A program made the position numbers and the translations under genes. The notes under the pieces were generated by a model that worked only from the letters and a program-made list of their open reading frames with translations, was not told the origin of the DNA and searched no databases. This document shows positions 43,868 through 53,758 of a stretch of DNA of 64,000 nt, piece by piece; position 1 is the first letter of the stretch, and each line of letters begins with the position of its first letter. Source of the DNA: Marsupella aquatica (Eukaryota > Marchantiophyta); assembly GCA_973895155.1 (NCBI GenBank), contig OZ316894.1:13640001-13704000 (forward strand). Reading direction: 5' to 3'.

Positions 43868-46510
43868 CTAATGCCTGGCACGCTTGCCAGAGCCGCCCGA
43901 ATGGGAACGGCCATCCCGCTGTCTTCGAAGCCTGTCATTGTCCGCTTTGAGGAGCTGGACCTGGTCCAGCAGAGATTCGTTCTCTCGCCTCACCGCGTCC
44001 GTCTCCTCTACTGCCTCCTGACATGCCTCCTCCAGCTGCTGGGCATCGCTCGCCAGTTTACTCGCCAGCTGGTCCTGCTTCTCGGCCTCGGTTTGGAGCC
44101 GCGCCATCTCGGCCTGCAGTGTGGCTATCTCCGTCGCGTCCCGCTGGGCTCGCTCCTCGGCCTCCTCCAGGTCTTTCTGCCAGGTGACAGCTTGTTTCTT
44201 CAAACTGTCAATCTGGTTCCGGAGTCGTGTAATCTTGGCCTCGTTCCGAGCTTTGGCCTGTTCGGCTAGGGCGGTAAGAGCGTACGCCTTTGCTAACAAC
44301 TCATCGGCGGCTGCAACCTTGGGTCGTAGTTGCAGAAGTTCAGCCTCTTGAGCCGCCACTTCGTTCTTTAGGTACACAGACTCCACCCAGTACCGCTCTA
44401 TCCTCTGAAGGGCCTCCGACTGGGCCCGTCCTGCCTTTACGGCGGCAACCAACTCCTGATTGAAGAAACAGGCTACCTTCCGAGCCATGAACTCCCCGGT
44501 ATCCCGGGCAATTTGATGAGAGAAATCTCCCAGAAGCCCGTTCAGAAACGTACCCTGTACGAAGAGTTCTGGGTGGTCCAAGTTGTGCCTGTCCGGATTT
44601 GGGCACGGGCAGACATCAACACGCGCAGGGTCCGGGGCAGTGACGTCCAGCCCTGGGGACATAACGTTGGAAGGGGCCGGAGTATCCTCCTGCAGCGATG
44701 TCCGGTTCTCCGGAATTGCCACCGGCGGGTCCTTGGGAGGCCCGGGTGCGGGTAAGACCTCTGCCGTACCAACTTCTGTACTTAGCCCGGCTAGTTGGGT
44801 CGCATCAACGGTTGCGATGACCGACCCCTCCGGCGCCTCCTCGGTTACGATTACAGCTATTTGTGGAGGTGGGGTGGGTGAAGCTGGCGTGTCCACTGGA
44901 CTTCGGGCCTCATGTTGGGGTCGTCTCTCCAATGCCGGAAAAACCCACCTAGCTGGGACCAGCTTTGTAACGTTGATGCGGGGAAGGGTTCGTCGATCAA
45001 ACCGGGCATACCACTCAAGAATGATTTCGATGTGGCTAGCGAAATACGCCTTCCCGCCAATGTACAGCGTCTTCCTTCGCCGCTCCATCTCTTCATGGAA
45101 TTTCTTAGCGAAGTACGACGCCCACTTCCTAGGTCGATAGTTCTCGACCTGGATGACCTGGGCGGCGGAGATCTCCCCCCGGGGTTCCATCAAGTGGAGA
45201 GCGTACCTCTGGAACTCCAGCCGCTCAGCTATCTCGGGCATGAGGCAGGTCCTCATCACGAACCCGTTGTCTACTGATCCCTCTGAGGGAAAACTTGAAG
45301 ATTGGTACTTGGCCCCCTTGCCCCCGGGAGCCCGTGATTCGACTCGATGGTCACCTTCGAGTAACCCGAAGATCATCTTGAGCCGTTCTTCTATGAGGGA
45401 CATATTCCTTCCCCGCAGCCGAGTCTGTTGACGTACGTCGTCATAATTCTTGACGAATTCTATCATGTCCTCCCCGTAGTACCTGCAAGTGTTCCAGGGG
45501 AGAGAGGCGAGGTGCTCAAATCCCTGAGTCTTCAGGTACACCGCATGCTTGGGATGGAGGATGTTGCTGTGAACGTTTTCCCCCATGCGATGCATCGTTA
45601 CCTTGGCTACGGCTACCATGGCTAACGGTAACCCGGATGCACTGGCGGATTCCTTTCTCTTCTTTCCCCGTGACTGACTCGGGGAAGGTGATACTTCCCC
45701 ATCCTCCCGATCGGGCCTGGGGAGTGCCACTGCGGTTGGTAACGGGCCCGGGGCGGCCACGGTCACCATGTTGTCTGCTGGGGCCGCTCCTGGGGTCAGA
45801 GCAGGGGGTGAGGACGGTATAGTGTCGGCCCCCCGAGCGCTTGTTCCTCTGGGCCGCCTGGTCAAGGGTGGGGTAGCCTCGTCGTCATCGCTAAGATCCA
45901 CAGCGTTGATGACGGAGCGTACCTGTGCTGGCTGGGTGATAGGTGGTGGGGTTTGGCTAGGCTGCGGCTGAGGCTGAAGCTGAAGCTGAGGTTGCATGGG
46001 CACGGGTACGGGTACGGGTACGGGTCCGGCTGAGTTGGTCATGTTGGTTGATGGCCGAGTTCCCATGAAGCTCTGTAGGTGCTGGTAGAAGTTCTCCGAA
46101 GCGAGCGCGGACGCCCTTGTCGAACGGTTGGTACTGGACTCGCCGTTAATGACTGCCCGAACCTGGGCAGGGATGTGGTCGAAGTGATGTCGCTGCAGGT
46201 CGATTGTACCCGGGATATTGAAGACCTCGTCCGGAAGCCGAAGCAATGCTTCCCAGAACCCGATATATTTGTCTCCGTCAAAGAAGTACCCAGATACCTC
46301 AGCTGGTCGGTAAAGCTCGCTCTGAGACGGGTAGTCAAAGTTAAGGACGTAGTGGTGTCGTCCTGCTAGGCGGATGGCTCTCTCGTATTCGCGTTCGATC
46401 TCGTATCGGCGCGGGTTGGCGTGTTTCAATGAATCGGCCAAGTGCCTTCCGGTAGATAGGAACTGCGTCCAGAATCGAATGGCCGAGCTGGAGAGGATCG
46501 TGTGCGACAT
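43868..46510 (-). CDS. Intact 880-residue LTR-encoded protein
   Basis: ATG at 46510, about 100 bp after the TATA box; stop at 43868. Visible parts: a basic and aromatic N-terminal region (about 1-130) with FWTQFLSTGRHLADSLKH; a Gln/Pro-rich tract (about 170-200); a basic GKKRKES near 290; a globular region (about 320-540) with GFEHLASLPW, MIFGLLEGDH and NGFVMRTC, loosely like plant-mobile-domain proteins; a Pro/Thr/Ser linker (about 540-640); a long coiled coil (about 690-860) rich in Ala, Glu, Gln and Leu; and a Gly/Ser/Arg tail. No enzyme motif is seen. Being transcribed upstream of gag in the same RNA, it could be a structural, chaperone or chromatin-binding accessory protein; that is inference. 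Confidence 0.8.
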   Translation of the reverse strand: MSHTILSSSAIRFWTQFLSTGRHLADSLKHANPRRYEIEREYERAIRLAGRHHYVLNFDYPSQSELYRPAEVSGYFFDGDKYIGFWEALLRLPDEVFNIPGTIDLQRHHFDHIPAQVRAVINGESSTNRSTRASALASENFYQHLQSFMGTRPSTNMTNSAGPVPVPVPVPMQPQLQLQPQPQPSQTPPPITQPAQVRSVINAVDLSDDDEATPPLTRRPRGTSARGADTIPSSPPALTPGAAPADNMVTVAAPGPLPTAVALPRPDREDGEVSPSPSQSRGKKRKESASASGLPLAMVAVAKVTMHRMGENVHSNILHPKHAVYLKTQGFEHLASLPWNTCRYYGEDMIEFVKNYDDVRQQTRLRGRNMSLIEERLKMIFGLLEGDHRVESRAPGGKGAKYQSSSFPSEGSVDNGFVMRTCLMPEIAERLEFQRYALHLMEPRGEISAAQVIQVENYRPRKWASYFAKKFHEEMERRRKTLYIGGKAYFASHIEIILEWYARFDRRTLPRINVTKLVPARWVFPALERRPQHEARSPVDTPASPTPPPQIAVIVTEEAPEGSVIATVDATQLAGLSTEVGTAEVLPAPGPPKDPPVAIPENRTSLQEDTPAPSNVMSPGLDVTAPDPARVDVCPCPNPDRHNLDHPELFVQGTFLNGLLGDFSHQIARDTGEFMARKVACFFNQELVAAVKAGRAQSEALQRIERYWVESVYLKNEVAAQEAELLQLRPKVAAADELLAKAYALTALAEQAKARNEAKITRLRNQIDSLKKQAVTWQKDLEEAEERAQRDATEIATLQAEMARLQTEAEKQDQLASKLASDAQQLEEACQEAVEETDAVRRENESLLDQVQLLKADNDRLRRQRDGRSHSGGSGKRARH

Positions 46511-46611
46511 TCAGAGGAGATAGTAGTGGCGACCTAGAGAGAACGAGAGAGTTGGGGTCGAAGCTGGCGCGCGGACTGATGGACTGGTGCACTACAAAGG
46601 GTTGGCTCCCC

Positions 46612-46618
46612 TTTTATA
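46612..46618 (-). promoter_or_regulatory. TATA box of the B 5' LTR
   Basis: TATAAAA about 360 bp inside the LTR and about 100 bp before the ORF start. Confidence 0.68.
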
Positions 46619-47087
46619 CTTTGAGGGCTTGTCGATCCCCGACGTCTCCTCGACGCCCATAGGTTGAACCGCTCACGCTTGTGGTGTACCGGCCACTCCG
46701 CCGGTCTGAGTCAGCGTGCGTCAGTGGCCGCTTCCTTAAGTTCGTTATACGGACCCGAGGGAGGGGCCCCTCCATGCTCATAACCCGGGTGTGCGAATAG
46801 CGACCCGCCGCCAGCCCGAACCTGAAGTCCCCCTTATTGCCTAATGATGTCCTACCCCTAATGATTACCTAAATACTGTCGTTATGCTAATAATAGCGGC
46901 CTAAGACCCACCTAACGCGCGTGCCGAGCGCAGTTAGACTGAATCACTCATTAACCGCCGTACCGGCGGCGTCACAAGGCACTATCTAATCAAGACCAGT
47001 TACTTAACGGCAACTTCAACGGGTATATGTAGGGATATTTGGACCTAGTAGATACGACATTGTTCACATAAAGATAACCCGCAATGC

Positions 47088-47102
47088 TAGCGTCGGGCGC
47101 TA
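47088..47102 (+). repeat. DT1 palindrome 6
   Basis: TAGCGTCGGGCGCTA. Confidence 0.8.
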
Positions 47103-47159
47103 TCTATCGTATACCCATTATGAAATTGTAACTTCAACGTATATATTGGAATATTTCGC

Positions 47160-47174
47160 TAGCGTCGGGCGCTA
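47160..47174 (+). repeat. DT1 palindrome 7
   Basis: TAGCGTCGGGCGCTA. Confidence 0.8.
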
Positions 47175-47273
47175 CTAAAGTTTTTGTTTCAAAATGAGAT
47201 TCATATGGGAAATTATTTTGATCTATATGATCTATTGGAGGCGACAATGTCCCATAAAGATAACCCCCAATGC

Positions 47274-47288
47274 TAGCACCGGGCGCTA
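47274..47288 (+). repeat. DT1 palindrome 8
   Basis: TAGCACCGGGCGCTA. Confidence 0.8.
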
Positions 47289-48489
47289 TTTATGGAAGAC
47301 CCATGATTCAACGGTAACTTGAACAGATATATGGGGCTCTTTTGTTGGGTGGATCCATTTGTATCCATGGGTTTAGTAAAGGTAACTTCAACGGATACCT
47401 TGACACAACTCCGCTGAACCCTGGTCGATCAATCTGAGACTTAATCCCTGGTCCAATCTTCTCTAGGTGTTTGTCGAGTTTGACCTCTAAACACTTATTT
47501 GTTTAACGGTCCTCCAGACCTTAGATACCCCTTTCGGTTGAGTACGCCATCGCAAATATTTCCAACGACCGTACATTGAAGGTACTTCAGGCTTTCCAGA
47601 GTTGTTTGAGGTGTGGAAGATTTGCCTCAATTGCGTTGGTATCGTTGCGGGCAGAAGTACATGATCTCCACACAAGTAAGTGTCTCCAAACTCCCACACG
47701 AATTCCTGACTGAACTCCCGTACGATTCCAACTTGAACGGGAGTACATTGCAACACGGTGGGTGGGAGAGTATAACAAAATGGAATCTGGGTCACCAAAC
47801 CATTCTTAGTCTTCAGAGTCATCGTATTCTAGTTGTGTTTTGAGTCGAAGGATAACTCGTTCCATTGCGCAGTATCCCCTCAGTCAGGTAGAGCTTTCGT
47901 GTCCAAAACCAAGGCGAACAAAAATGGAGCAGGTCGGTGAGTTTGCTGTCCAGAACGCCAAAGATATTGAGAAATCAGTGGTCGATGTGATAGAAAAGCA
48001 CGTCATGTCATTTGGCGTTGATGCGAATGGATTACCGAAGGAGCCACCGCGTATTCCGTTATGCCGTCTCGTTCATATGGAGGTTGTCCGAACTCTTCAG
48101 AGGAATAGTCAATCAATCGAGAAGCTGAAGGACTCCTTCAGGACATCTGGGTACAATTCGTCCATAGGCATGCCGTTTTTTGTCCAACCTTCCAACGCCA
48201 AAGGTGCTCCATAGTTGTGTACAGATGAAATTTGGAGCACCTGGGATTCGATTTGGGTTGCGGAGAACCAATTGTTTGAAGCCAAATGTGAAGCAGACCC
48301 CGCTTTCTTGGTCCTCAAGGACAAAATGTTCTCAATTTTTGATGGGAATCATCGGCTATTTTCGTGGACACAAGTTACTAGTGAGAGTCTTGAGAATCCA
48401 AAGTATCATCCTTGAGTGCAATGCACAATCTTCAAGGGGGACAAGGAATCTATCATCGAGATTGAAGCAGCGATGCACATTGTGAACCA

Positions 48490-48617
48490 GTGAGTTGTCT
48501 CTCACCAGTGATTGAAACTCTCAAATTTGTTGGTTTCTGTCTTTGCATCCTATGTTCACTCTGGTTTAAGGGATAGGTTAGTGCCACGCGCTATTTCTAA
48601 AATGCTGAATTTCACAG
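48490..48617 (+). other. Intron of the DT1 second gene, with a palindrome
   Basis: Donor GTGAGT, acceptor TTTCACAG. It keeps the frame across the junction and contains a variant palindrome at 48579-48593. Confidence 0.7.
48579..48593 (+). repeat. DT1 palindrome 9 (intronic, variant)
   Basis: TAGTGCCACGCGCTA, with two or three substitutions from the consensus. Confidence 0.65.
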
Positions 48618-50600
48618 GACGGGGCAAGCAGTTGTAGAGTCTTCTTGGATTCTGGACACGGACAGAATCAGGAGGATTTTGGCACATGATCTTAAATATT
48701 ATAAACCCATCATAGATGAAGCGAATTATGCCAAATTCAAGAAGACTCAGAAAGGGACCCGAAAAGGTTCTTGGTTTACTAAGAAGATGCCAATGGAGGC
48801 CTTGGTCTATATCCTGTGTGAGAATAAGATCAAGTCCTACTCGCAGCAGTTCCAGGTGATGAAGACCCAAGCAAGCAATTTTGGTGCACCGTGGTCTGTC
48901 TTCGTCACAATCAAATGATGAAGGAAGCAACTAAGGAGTGGACCGTGAAAACTCCGAAGCTCACTTCCTTGCTGAGCCTAGAGTTTGAAGATTTCATGGA
49001 CACTTGTGCCGAGATGTATAGTCTTTCTGATCGGCTGAAATGCGAGAAGGTCCCTGACGCCGTGTTCTGCACGATGGATAGAGCTCGCTTGTTCACTGCC
49101 AATTTGGCATTAGATCCAAAGCTGCAAAGTATGCTTCTCGTTGCTCATTGTACTCCCGACTTACGGAAACAATTTTTTCATCCCTTTGGCGTTTCTGATG
49201 ACCCCGTCAAGCAGTGGTGTCACACCTGGCATGTTTGGAATACAATTGAGGGGATAGCCACTGCTCTCTTAGATGCGTCTTTGAACAAAGTTATGGCTTC
49301 GTGTACAGAGCAGCGTCTTTCAACACTGGTCGGAGAGGTCATGACATTTGAGAAGTTGAGGGAAGTGATTTTAGAGGATTTTAGAAAGTACGGTGATTCC
49401 GTAAGGGCCAAGTTCTTCAACAACATTTGGGAATCCAAGTACGCTGATAAGGAGGATTTGAGTGATGTCAACCGCAAGAGAGCAAAGAGATATTTGTATC
49501 GATATTACATGAAAATGGAGAGGAGTGACCCTTCCTATTTTTGGGCCTATCCTGGTGCCTTCCAAAAGTGGGCCGTTGTAATTTTGAGGTCTGAAGCATC
49601 TGGGGACTTTCTTGGGTACTCGATGTACCCAGCCGAAGGGAAGTTTCCCCCAAGAAAGATAACAAACTGGAAGGTTTTGCATTGTCCATGGTATCTTGAC
49701 ACAGACAAGTGGAGTTCCCCATTTGATGATACGAAGAAAGATGCTTTCCAGAAGTTATCTAAGAATATAGTTCCAAGGAAGAGAGAGAAATGGAGGAGGA
49801 TCGTTTAACAGGAGCCAAAAAAACACGCTTACTGATCGGAGTGGAGTTGACACAGATGACTACTTTCATGTTGAGTAATAGTACTGTGATGGAAGAATGG
49901 AGAGAGTTTTATGAGGATGCAAAGAGGGAGAGTCGTCGCCCAAGGATTTTTCCAAAGTTCCTTGAGTATATGAGGGAGAAAGTACTTCAGTTGGATGCTA
50001 TGGTGGCCCAAGGTGAGAGTGTATCACATTTTCCAGATATGACTCCTGAGGTTCGAACAATTGTTCATGGCCCTTTGAGACTTGTTCAGACCAGAACAAC
50101 AATGTGGACACAAGGGAGACATTTCAGGATTTTTGACCTTGATGAGAAGAGGGGTAGAACTTTTGACTGTGGAGTTCAAGGGCAGTTCATGCAGGATTCA
50201 CAAAGTAGCCACCATGACATCAATGTCATCCGAGATGTGGTGCCTCACTATGGGAAGATAGAGGAGATCTTGATTGTATCCTATGATACGGATACAAAAT
50301 TTGAAGAGTATGTCTTCAAGTGTAAGTGGTTCAAAATTCACTTGGTTGGTGAGAATTGCAGGGTAGTTCTTGATGATTGTGGGTTTACTCGACTAAAGAC
50401 ATCAACCATCTCATTGGCAAACATCTAAACCGTTTACATTCCCAAGTCACCTTGAGCAATGTTTCTATATTCCGTACCCACCAGACCCAGAGGAGTGGTC
50501 AATTGTTATACCGTATGTGCCACGATCTTGTTCCATTATCTCAGAAAAACCTGAAGTTATTATTGTGTCAAACGGAGCAGAGGATGAGGACCAAGTTTGA

Positions 50601-51429
50601 TGCATCACTAGTAGTAAAACTTGTTGTGAGCGTATAATTGTGATAATATTAACTATCATGGTTTTATTTATATTTACCTATTTATTTTCTTCTTTTGTCT
50701 TACAAACACAAGGACTTTGAAATTTCATTTTACTGCTATATATGCAACCCTAGCCACTAGAAAAGTTATCCTCATGCATGCCACCTTTTTGAAATCTCTA
50801 GCTCATAACTGAAACACATGCATTCTCCATCTTCTAAAGTATTCTCTCAAAAACTTCCATTCTGAAAACTTTGGAAACAACTCTCTTTGTGAAACATTTT
50901 TTGAACCAGTCAGGAAGGAATTTCTGAACCTCAAGTTGTGAATCAAATTCCATCGGTACTTGTGATACAAATATGTTCTCAAACTTGCGGCCCAATTGGC
51001 TTCGGTACTTTGCGACCCAAAGTTCTTCACAACATTTTCCGAACATAATAGGTTCACAAACCACTTGTGATTGTATTAGTATTGCTAAATTATGAACCAA
51101 AATGTATCCGAATACGGTCACGATGGTCACGGACTCACAAAGTCGTTGCGAGACAACTAGTATCTAAACGTGTTGCGAAGTCAATAACATCAAAAATGAA
51201 TTGTGATGTGTGTAGCTTTGCCATGTGAATTTGCGATGATAAGAGCATGGGATATTGGGATGCGTGTTGCATCACAAAATATCTGAAGGTTCTAACATCG
51301 CAAGGCCTTCCCAAAGTCAAAAAACACCTTCGCAAAAGGGGCCAATATGTAGTAGTGCGATTCCCCCCGCTACTCTCCTTGTCTTGCTGTGAACACGGCC
51401 TCTTGCCAATCATAACTCACAGGTCCTAG
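50601..51429. other. DT1 3' flank and TTGCGA cluster
   Basis: AT-rich sequence without a gene. Between 51010 and 51335 there are six TTGCGA/TCGCAA hexamers: forward at 51010, 51146, 51173 and 51231, reverse at 51298 and 51330. This could be sub-terminal sequence of a small DNA transposon. Confidence 0.4.
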
Positions 51430-51462
51430 TTCCTCCTCCGGCTTCCAGGCTGTCTTCTCCCT

Positions 51463-53275
51463 CTATTTACCGCGAACAAGAGCTTTAGGCTGCTCTTCCT
51501 CAGCTTTGGGACTCGAGGCTCCTACATACATTTGAACCCCCAGCTCGTGTTCCGGCCTCCTTCTTTCCTTGGTTTTGGTAAAGGGGTTTTCCCTCATGAG
51601 TCGGCTTAGGCCAACTTTTGGGGCAATGTCCTGTACCGGTGCCATTGTCGTTGCCGTTGTCGTCCTCTTCTCCTTCTCCAGCAATTTCAGCAGATTCTGC
51701 ATGCCTGGTTGCTGCATCGGCAAGTCTTTTGTCCTTGGCCTAAACACCTGCTCGATCATAGGACTGTCGGGCTGGTTGGGTTTCTCTGCTGCCGGCCTCT
51801 GTTGCAAAACCTCCTCTGGTGCCCTTGCCTATAGGGGAAGTACCGGGGCAAAGATCTGACTCCGGGCATACCTGCACAACAACGGCATGTGATAGCCAAG
51901 CCGGGACACGCTTCCCTTGCCAATCACTTGCTGTTTCTCCTTCAAGATCTTCTTCAATTGGGTGAGGAGGTACCCATTGTAATCCCAGCTTGGGTCTGGC
52001 CTCTCCGCCAGGTAGACCTGTGCCTTGCCAATCTCTGGCCTCGGCAAGTTACAATGCATGGTTACCCGCAAGAAATCGATCATCTCTTCGATGTGCGGGT
52101 TGGTGCAGGTGTTCCAAAAGAAGCCATTCTTTGTTGATGGCCCTGGGAACGACCGCAACTCCTTGTCAGGCAAGGTCTTCCTGGTATCTACTTTGGTCTT
52201 ATTGCCCATTGGCAAGCCAAACGCTTTGGCAATCACCCGGGGAGTGAGATAGAAATCCTTCCCATACACCCTTGTGGAATTGGTTTTAGGCTCCCATGAT
52301 CCCACAAATTCTAATAAGTCTGAATCCGGCACCTCCAGCTTCAGCCATGGTAATTTCATGAAGGCTTCCAAGCCGGATCCGCCCATGAAGCCCTGGTACT
52401 TCCGAGTTTGCATAGCTATAAAGCATGCATCCTCTTCACGTGCAAAGTGTAATTGCACTTCCTCGAGGAGGGTCGCCGCCCAGCCTTTCCAGGTGTCATC
52501 CCTGGTTGGAATGGCATTGATGGGGTCAACCTCCTCTTTTTTGGCTTTGTCCTGCCTCCTGCTTCCCTGCTCGGCTAGCTTCCTTGGTGCCGCCAACCTC
52601 GTTCTCTTCGCAGGGGTGGCCTCTTTGTTGTTGGCCCCTTTCCTCTTCATAGCGGCTGCCGTGGATGTTTCTCCGAGCACGGTTGCCTTTGTCCACCCCT
52701 CCGTGCTACCCTTCAACTCCCAGTGTATGTCGTTGCAGCGGTTGATGGCTTCCCGGATGCCAACGATTTTGTTCTCGCAAAACAAAAGGTTGTCTAGCTC
52801 GTCGCCAGTAGGTGTCCACAGGAATTCAGCCTTGATGAGTTCTCCTCCTAAGAAGGCAAACTTCTGTAGCTCCCACAGTTGAGCGAGCTCCTGCCGTTCG
52901 CGAGCTGCTCTTTCCAATTCTTTGTCCTCGTAGGTCCCAATGTACTCAGTTGCCCATTCGAACAAGCATCCCCAAAAATGAGCAGCTTGATTGACGTTGC
53001 TCATACCCTTCTTGAGTTGATAGTCGGTATCTGCTCCCGCCCAGAGTGCTTGCCTAAGCAGTTGACAGTAGTTGGTTTCACGTAGTTGTCTGCTTAGTTT
53101 GTGCTTGCAAATGAGCCACCATTCCTTGCGATCGGTCCTTACCCCCCTCCTGTCTGGTCTTCCTTCCCGTTGGTTACCCATAGCCGCCGGCACTTAGCGC
53201 ACCCTAACCCTAATCGTGTTCCCTGTCGGGGCGTCCTTACTTCCGGCCTCGGCCCGGGTTCCATAGTCACCCTTA
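51463..53275 (-). pseudogene. D-family ORF, 5' part
   Basis: Homologous to 13186-16884. The frame from 53193 to 51829 is open for 454 residues and contains YGKDFYLTPRVIAKAFGLP and NGFFWNTC. A stop at 51829 precedes a further open piece to 51463. The N-terminal start (MEPGPRPEV, about 53260) is out of frame with the rest. Where D has its TAG, this copy has CAG. Confidence 0.75.
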
Positions 53276-53671
53276 ATTGTTTATATTTTCCTTGTTTTGT
53301 TACTATACTAATGTGTTTCCAGGGCACACTCTTCATTTTACCATTTAAACTAGCCTAGTGATTCCTTGACAGTAGTTGGTTTCACGTAGTTGTCTGCTTA
53401 GTTTGTGCTTGCAAATGAGCCACCATTCCTTGTGATCGGTCCTTATCCCCTCCTGCCTGGTCTTCCTTCCCGTTGGTTACCCATAGCCGCCGGCACTTAG
53501 TGCGCCCTAACCCTAATCGTGTTCCTTGCCGGGGCGTCCTTACTTCCGGCCTCGGCCCGGGTTCCATAGTCACCCTTAATTGTTTATATTCTCCTTGTTT
53601 TTGTTACTATACTAATGTGTTTCCAGGGTACACTCCTGATTTTACCATTTAAACTGGCCTAGTGATTCCTG
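53065..53671. repeat. Tandem duplication of about 304 bp in the D-family copy
   Basis: gacagtagttggtttcacgt starts at 53065 and again at 53369. The two units differ at few positions, and only the second reaches the true element end. The junction is at ...attcctt/gacag (53367/53368). Confidence 0.88.
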
Positions 53672-53758
53672 GCTAGGCATCACACAATTCCCGCTAGAAG
53701 AAGCTATGTGGAGGTTGGGCTCCGGGTTGGGCAAGACCTAAGGTAAGGTTTTTTCATT

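Larger units (their letters stand above)
33092..46976 (-). mobile_element. LTR retrotransposon B (same family as A), inserted in DT1
   Basis: Reading on the minus strand: complete 5' LTR (46976-42967), primer site, gag, pol, purine tract, 3' LTR (36885 to about 33092). The 3' LTR lacks its last 215 bp or so, so the target duplication cannot be checked; the outer flank at the intact end is aaggc (46977-46981, plus strand). The coding region has several lesions, but the LTR ORF in the 5' LTR is intact. The element splits DT1 between its two divergent genes. Confidence 0.92.
42967..46976 (-). repeat. 5' LTR of B, complete (4,010 bp)
   Basis: TGTGACGCCGCC at 46976 to CGACGTGACA at 42967. This is the reference LTR of the family in this window: TATA at 46612-46618, ORF at 46510-43868, then a non-coding tail of about 900 bp. 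Confidence 0.93.
46990..47400 (+). repeat. Diverged tandem repeats in the DT1 intergenic region
   Basis: Units share cataaagataaccc, the palindrome, and aacttcaacgkrtatat. Copies lie near 47000-47165 and 47245-47330, with partial pieces to 47400. This is the promoter region between the two divergent genes. Confidence 0.65.
47840..50600 (+). pseudogene. DT1 second gene: ParB/Srx-like N-terminus and DUF4216-like C-terminus
   Basis: Divergent from the transposase. Exon 1 (to 48489) encodes a basic leader (RRITRSIAQ) and a ParB/sulfiredoxin-fold pattern: IPLCRL, a helix SIEKLKDSFRTSG, MPFFVQP, the hallmark-like FDGNHRLFSW, and VQCTIFKG. The intron is 48490-48617 (GTGAGT...TTTCACAG). Exon 2 has about 380 unrecognised residues and then a DUF4216-like end: TFDCGVQGQF, HYGKIEEIL, YVFKCKWFKI, GFTRLKTS and FYIPYPPDPEEWSIV. 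Lesions: TAG 48212, TGA 48413, and frameshifts near 48900, 49795 and 50410. The true start is uncertain. Role unknown; DNA binding or assistance to the transposase is plausible. DT2 keeps the first part of the same gene at 62505-62707. Confidence 0.6.
46977..50640 (+). mobile_element. DNA transposon DT1, right part (second gene side)
   Basis: Contains four more copies of the DT1 palindrome and the divergent second gene. With 28700-33091 it forms one transposon of about 8 kb before insertion of B. The outer end and terminal repeat are not identified. Confidence 0.68.
51430..53684 (-). mobile_element. Partial copy of the D family
   Basis: Ends at 53684 with the same GCATCACA terminus as D (16960) and aligns with D down to about 51430, where it is cut within the ORF. 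It therefore keeps the ORF 5' part (globular domain and linker) and lacks the coiled coil. A tandem duplication of about 304 bp affects the terminal part. The flank after the end is caatt. Confidence 0.8.

Noticed and set aside
7834-48415. Stop codons replaceable by RNA editing (U to C)
   Set aside because: Such editing is known from organelles of some land plants, but these are nuclear transposons, stops differ between copies, and frameshifts occur beside them; decay is simpler.
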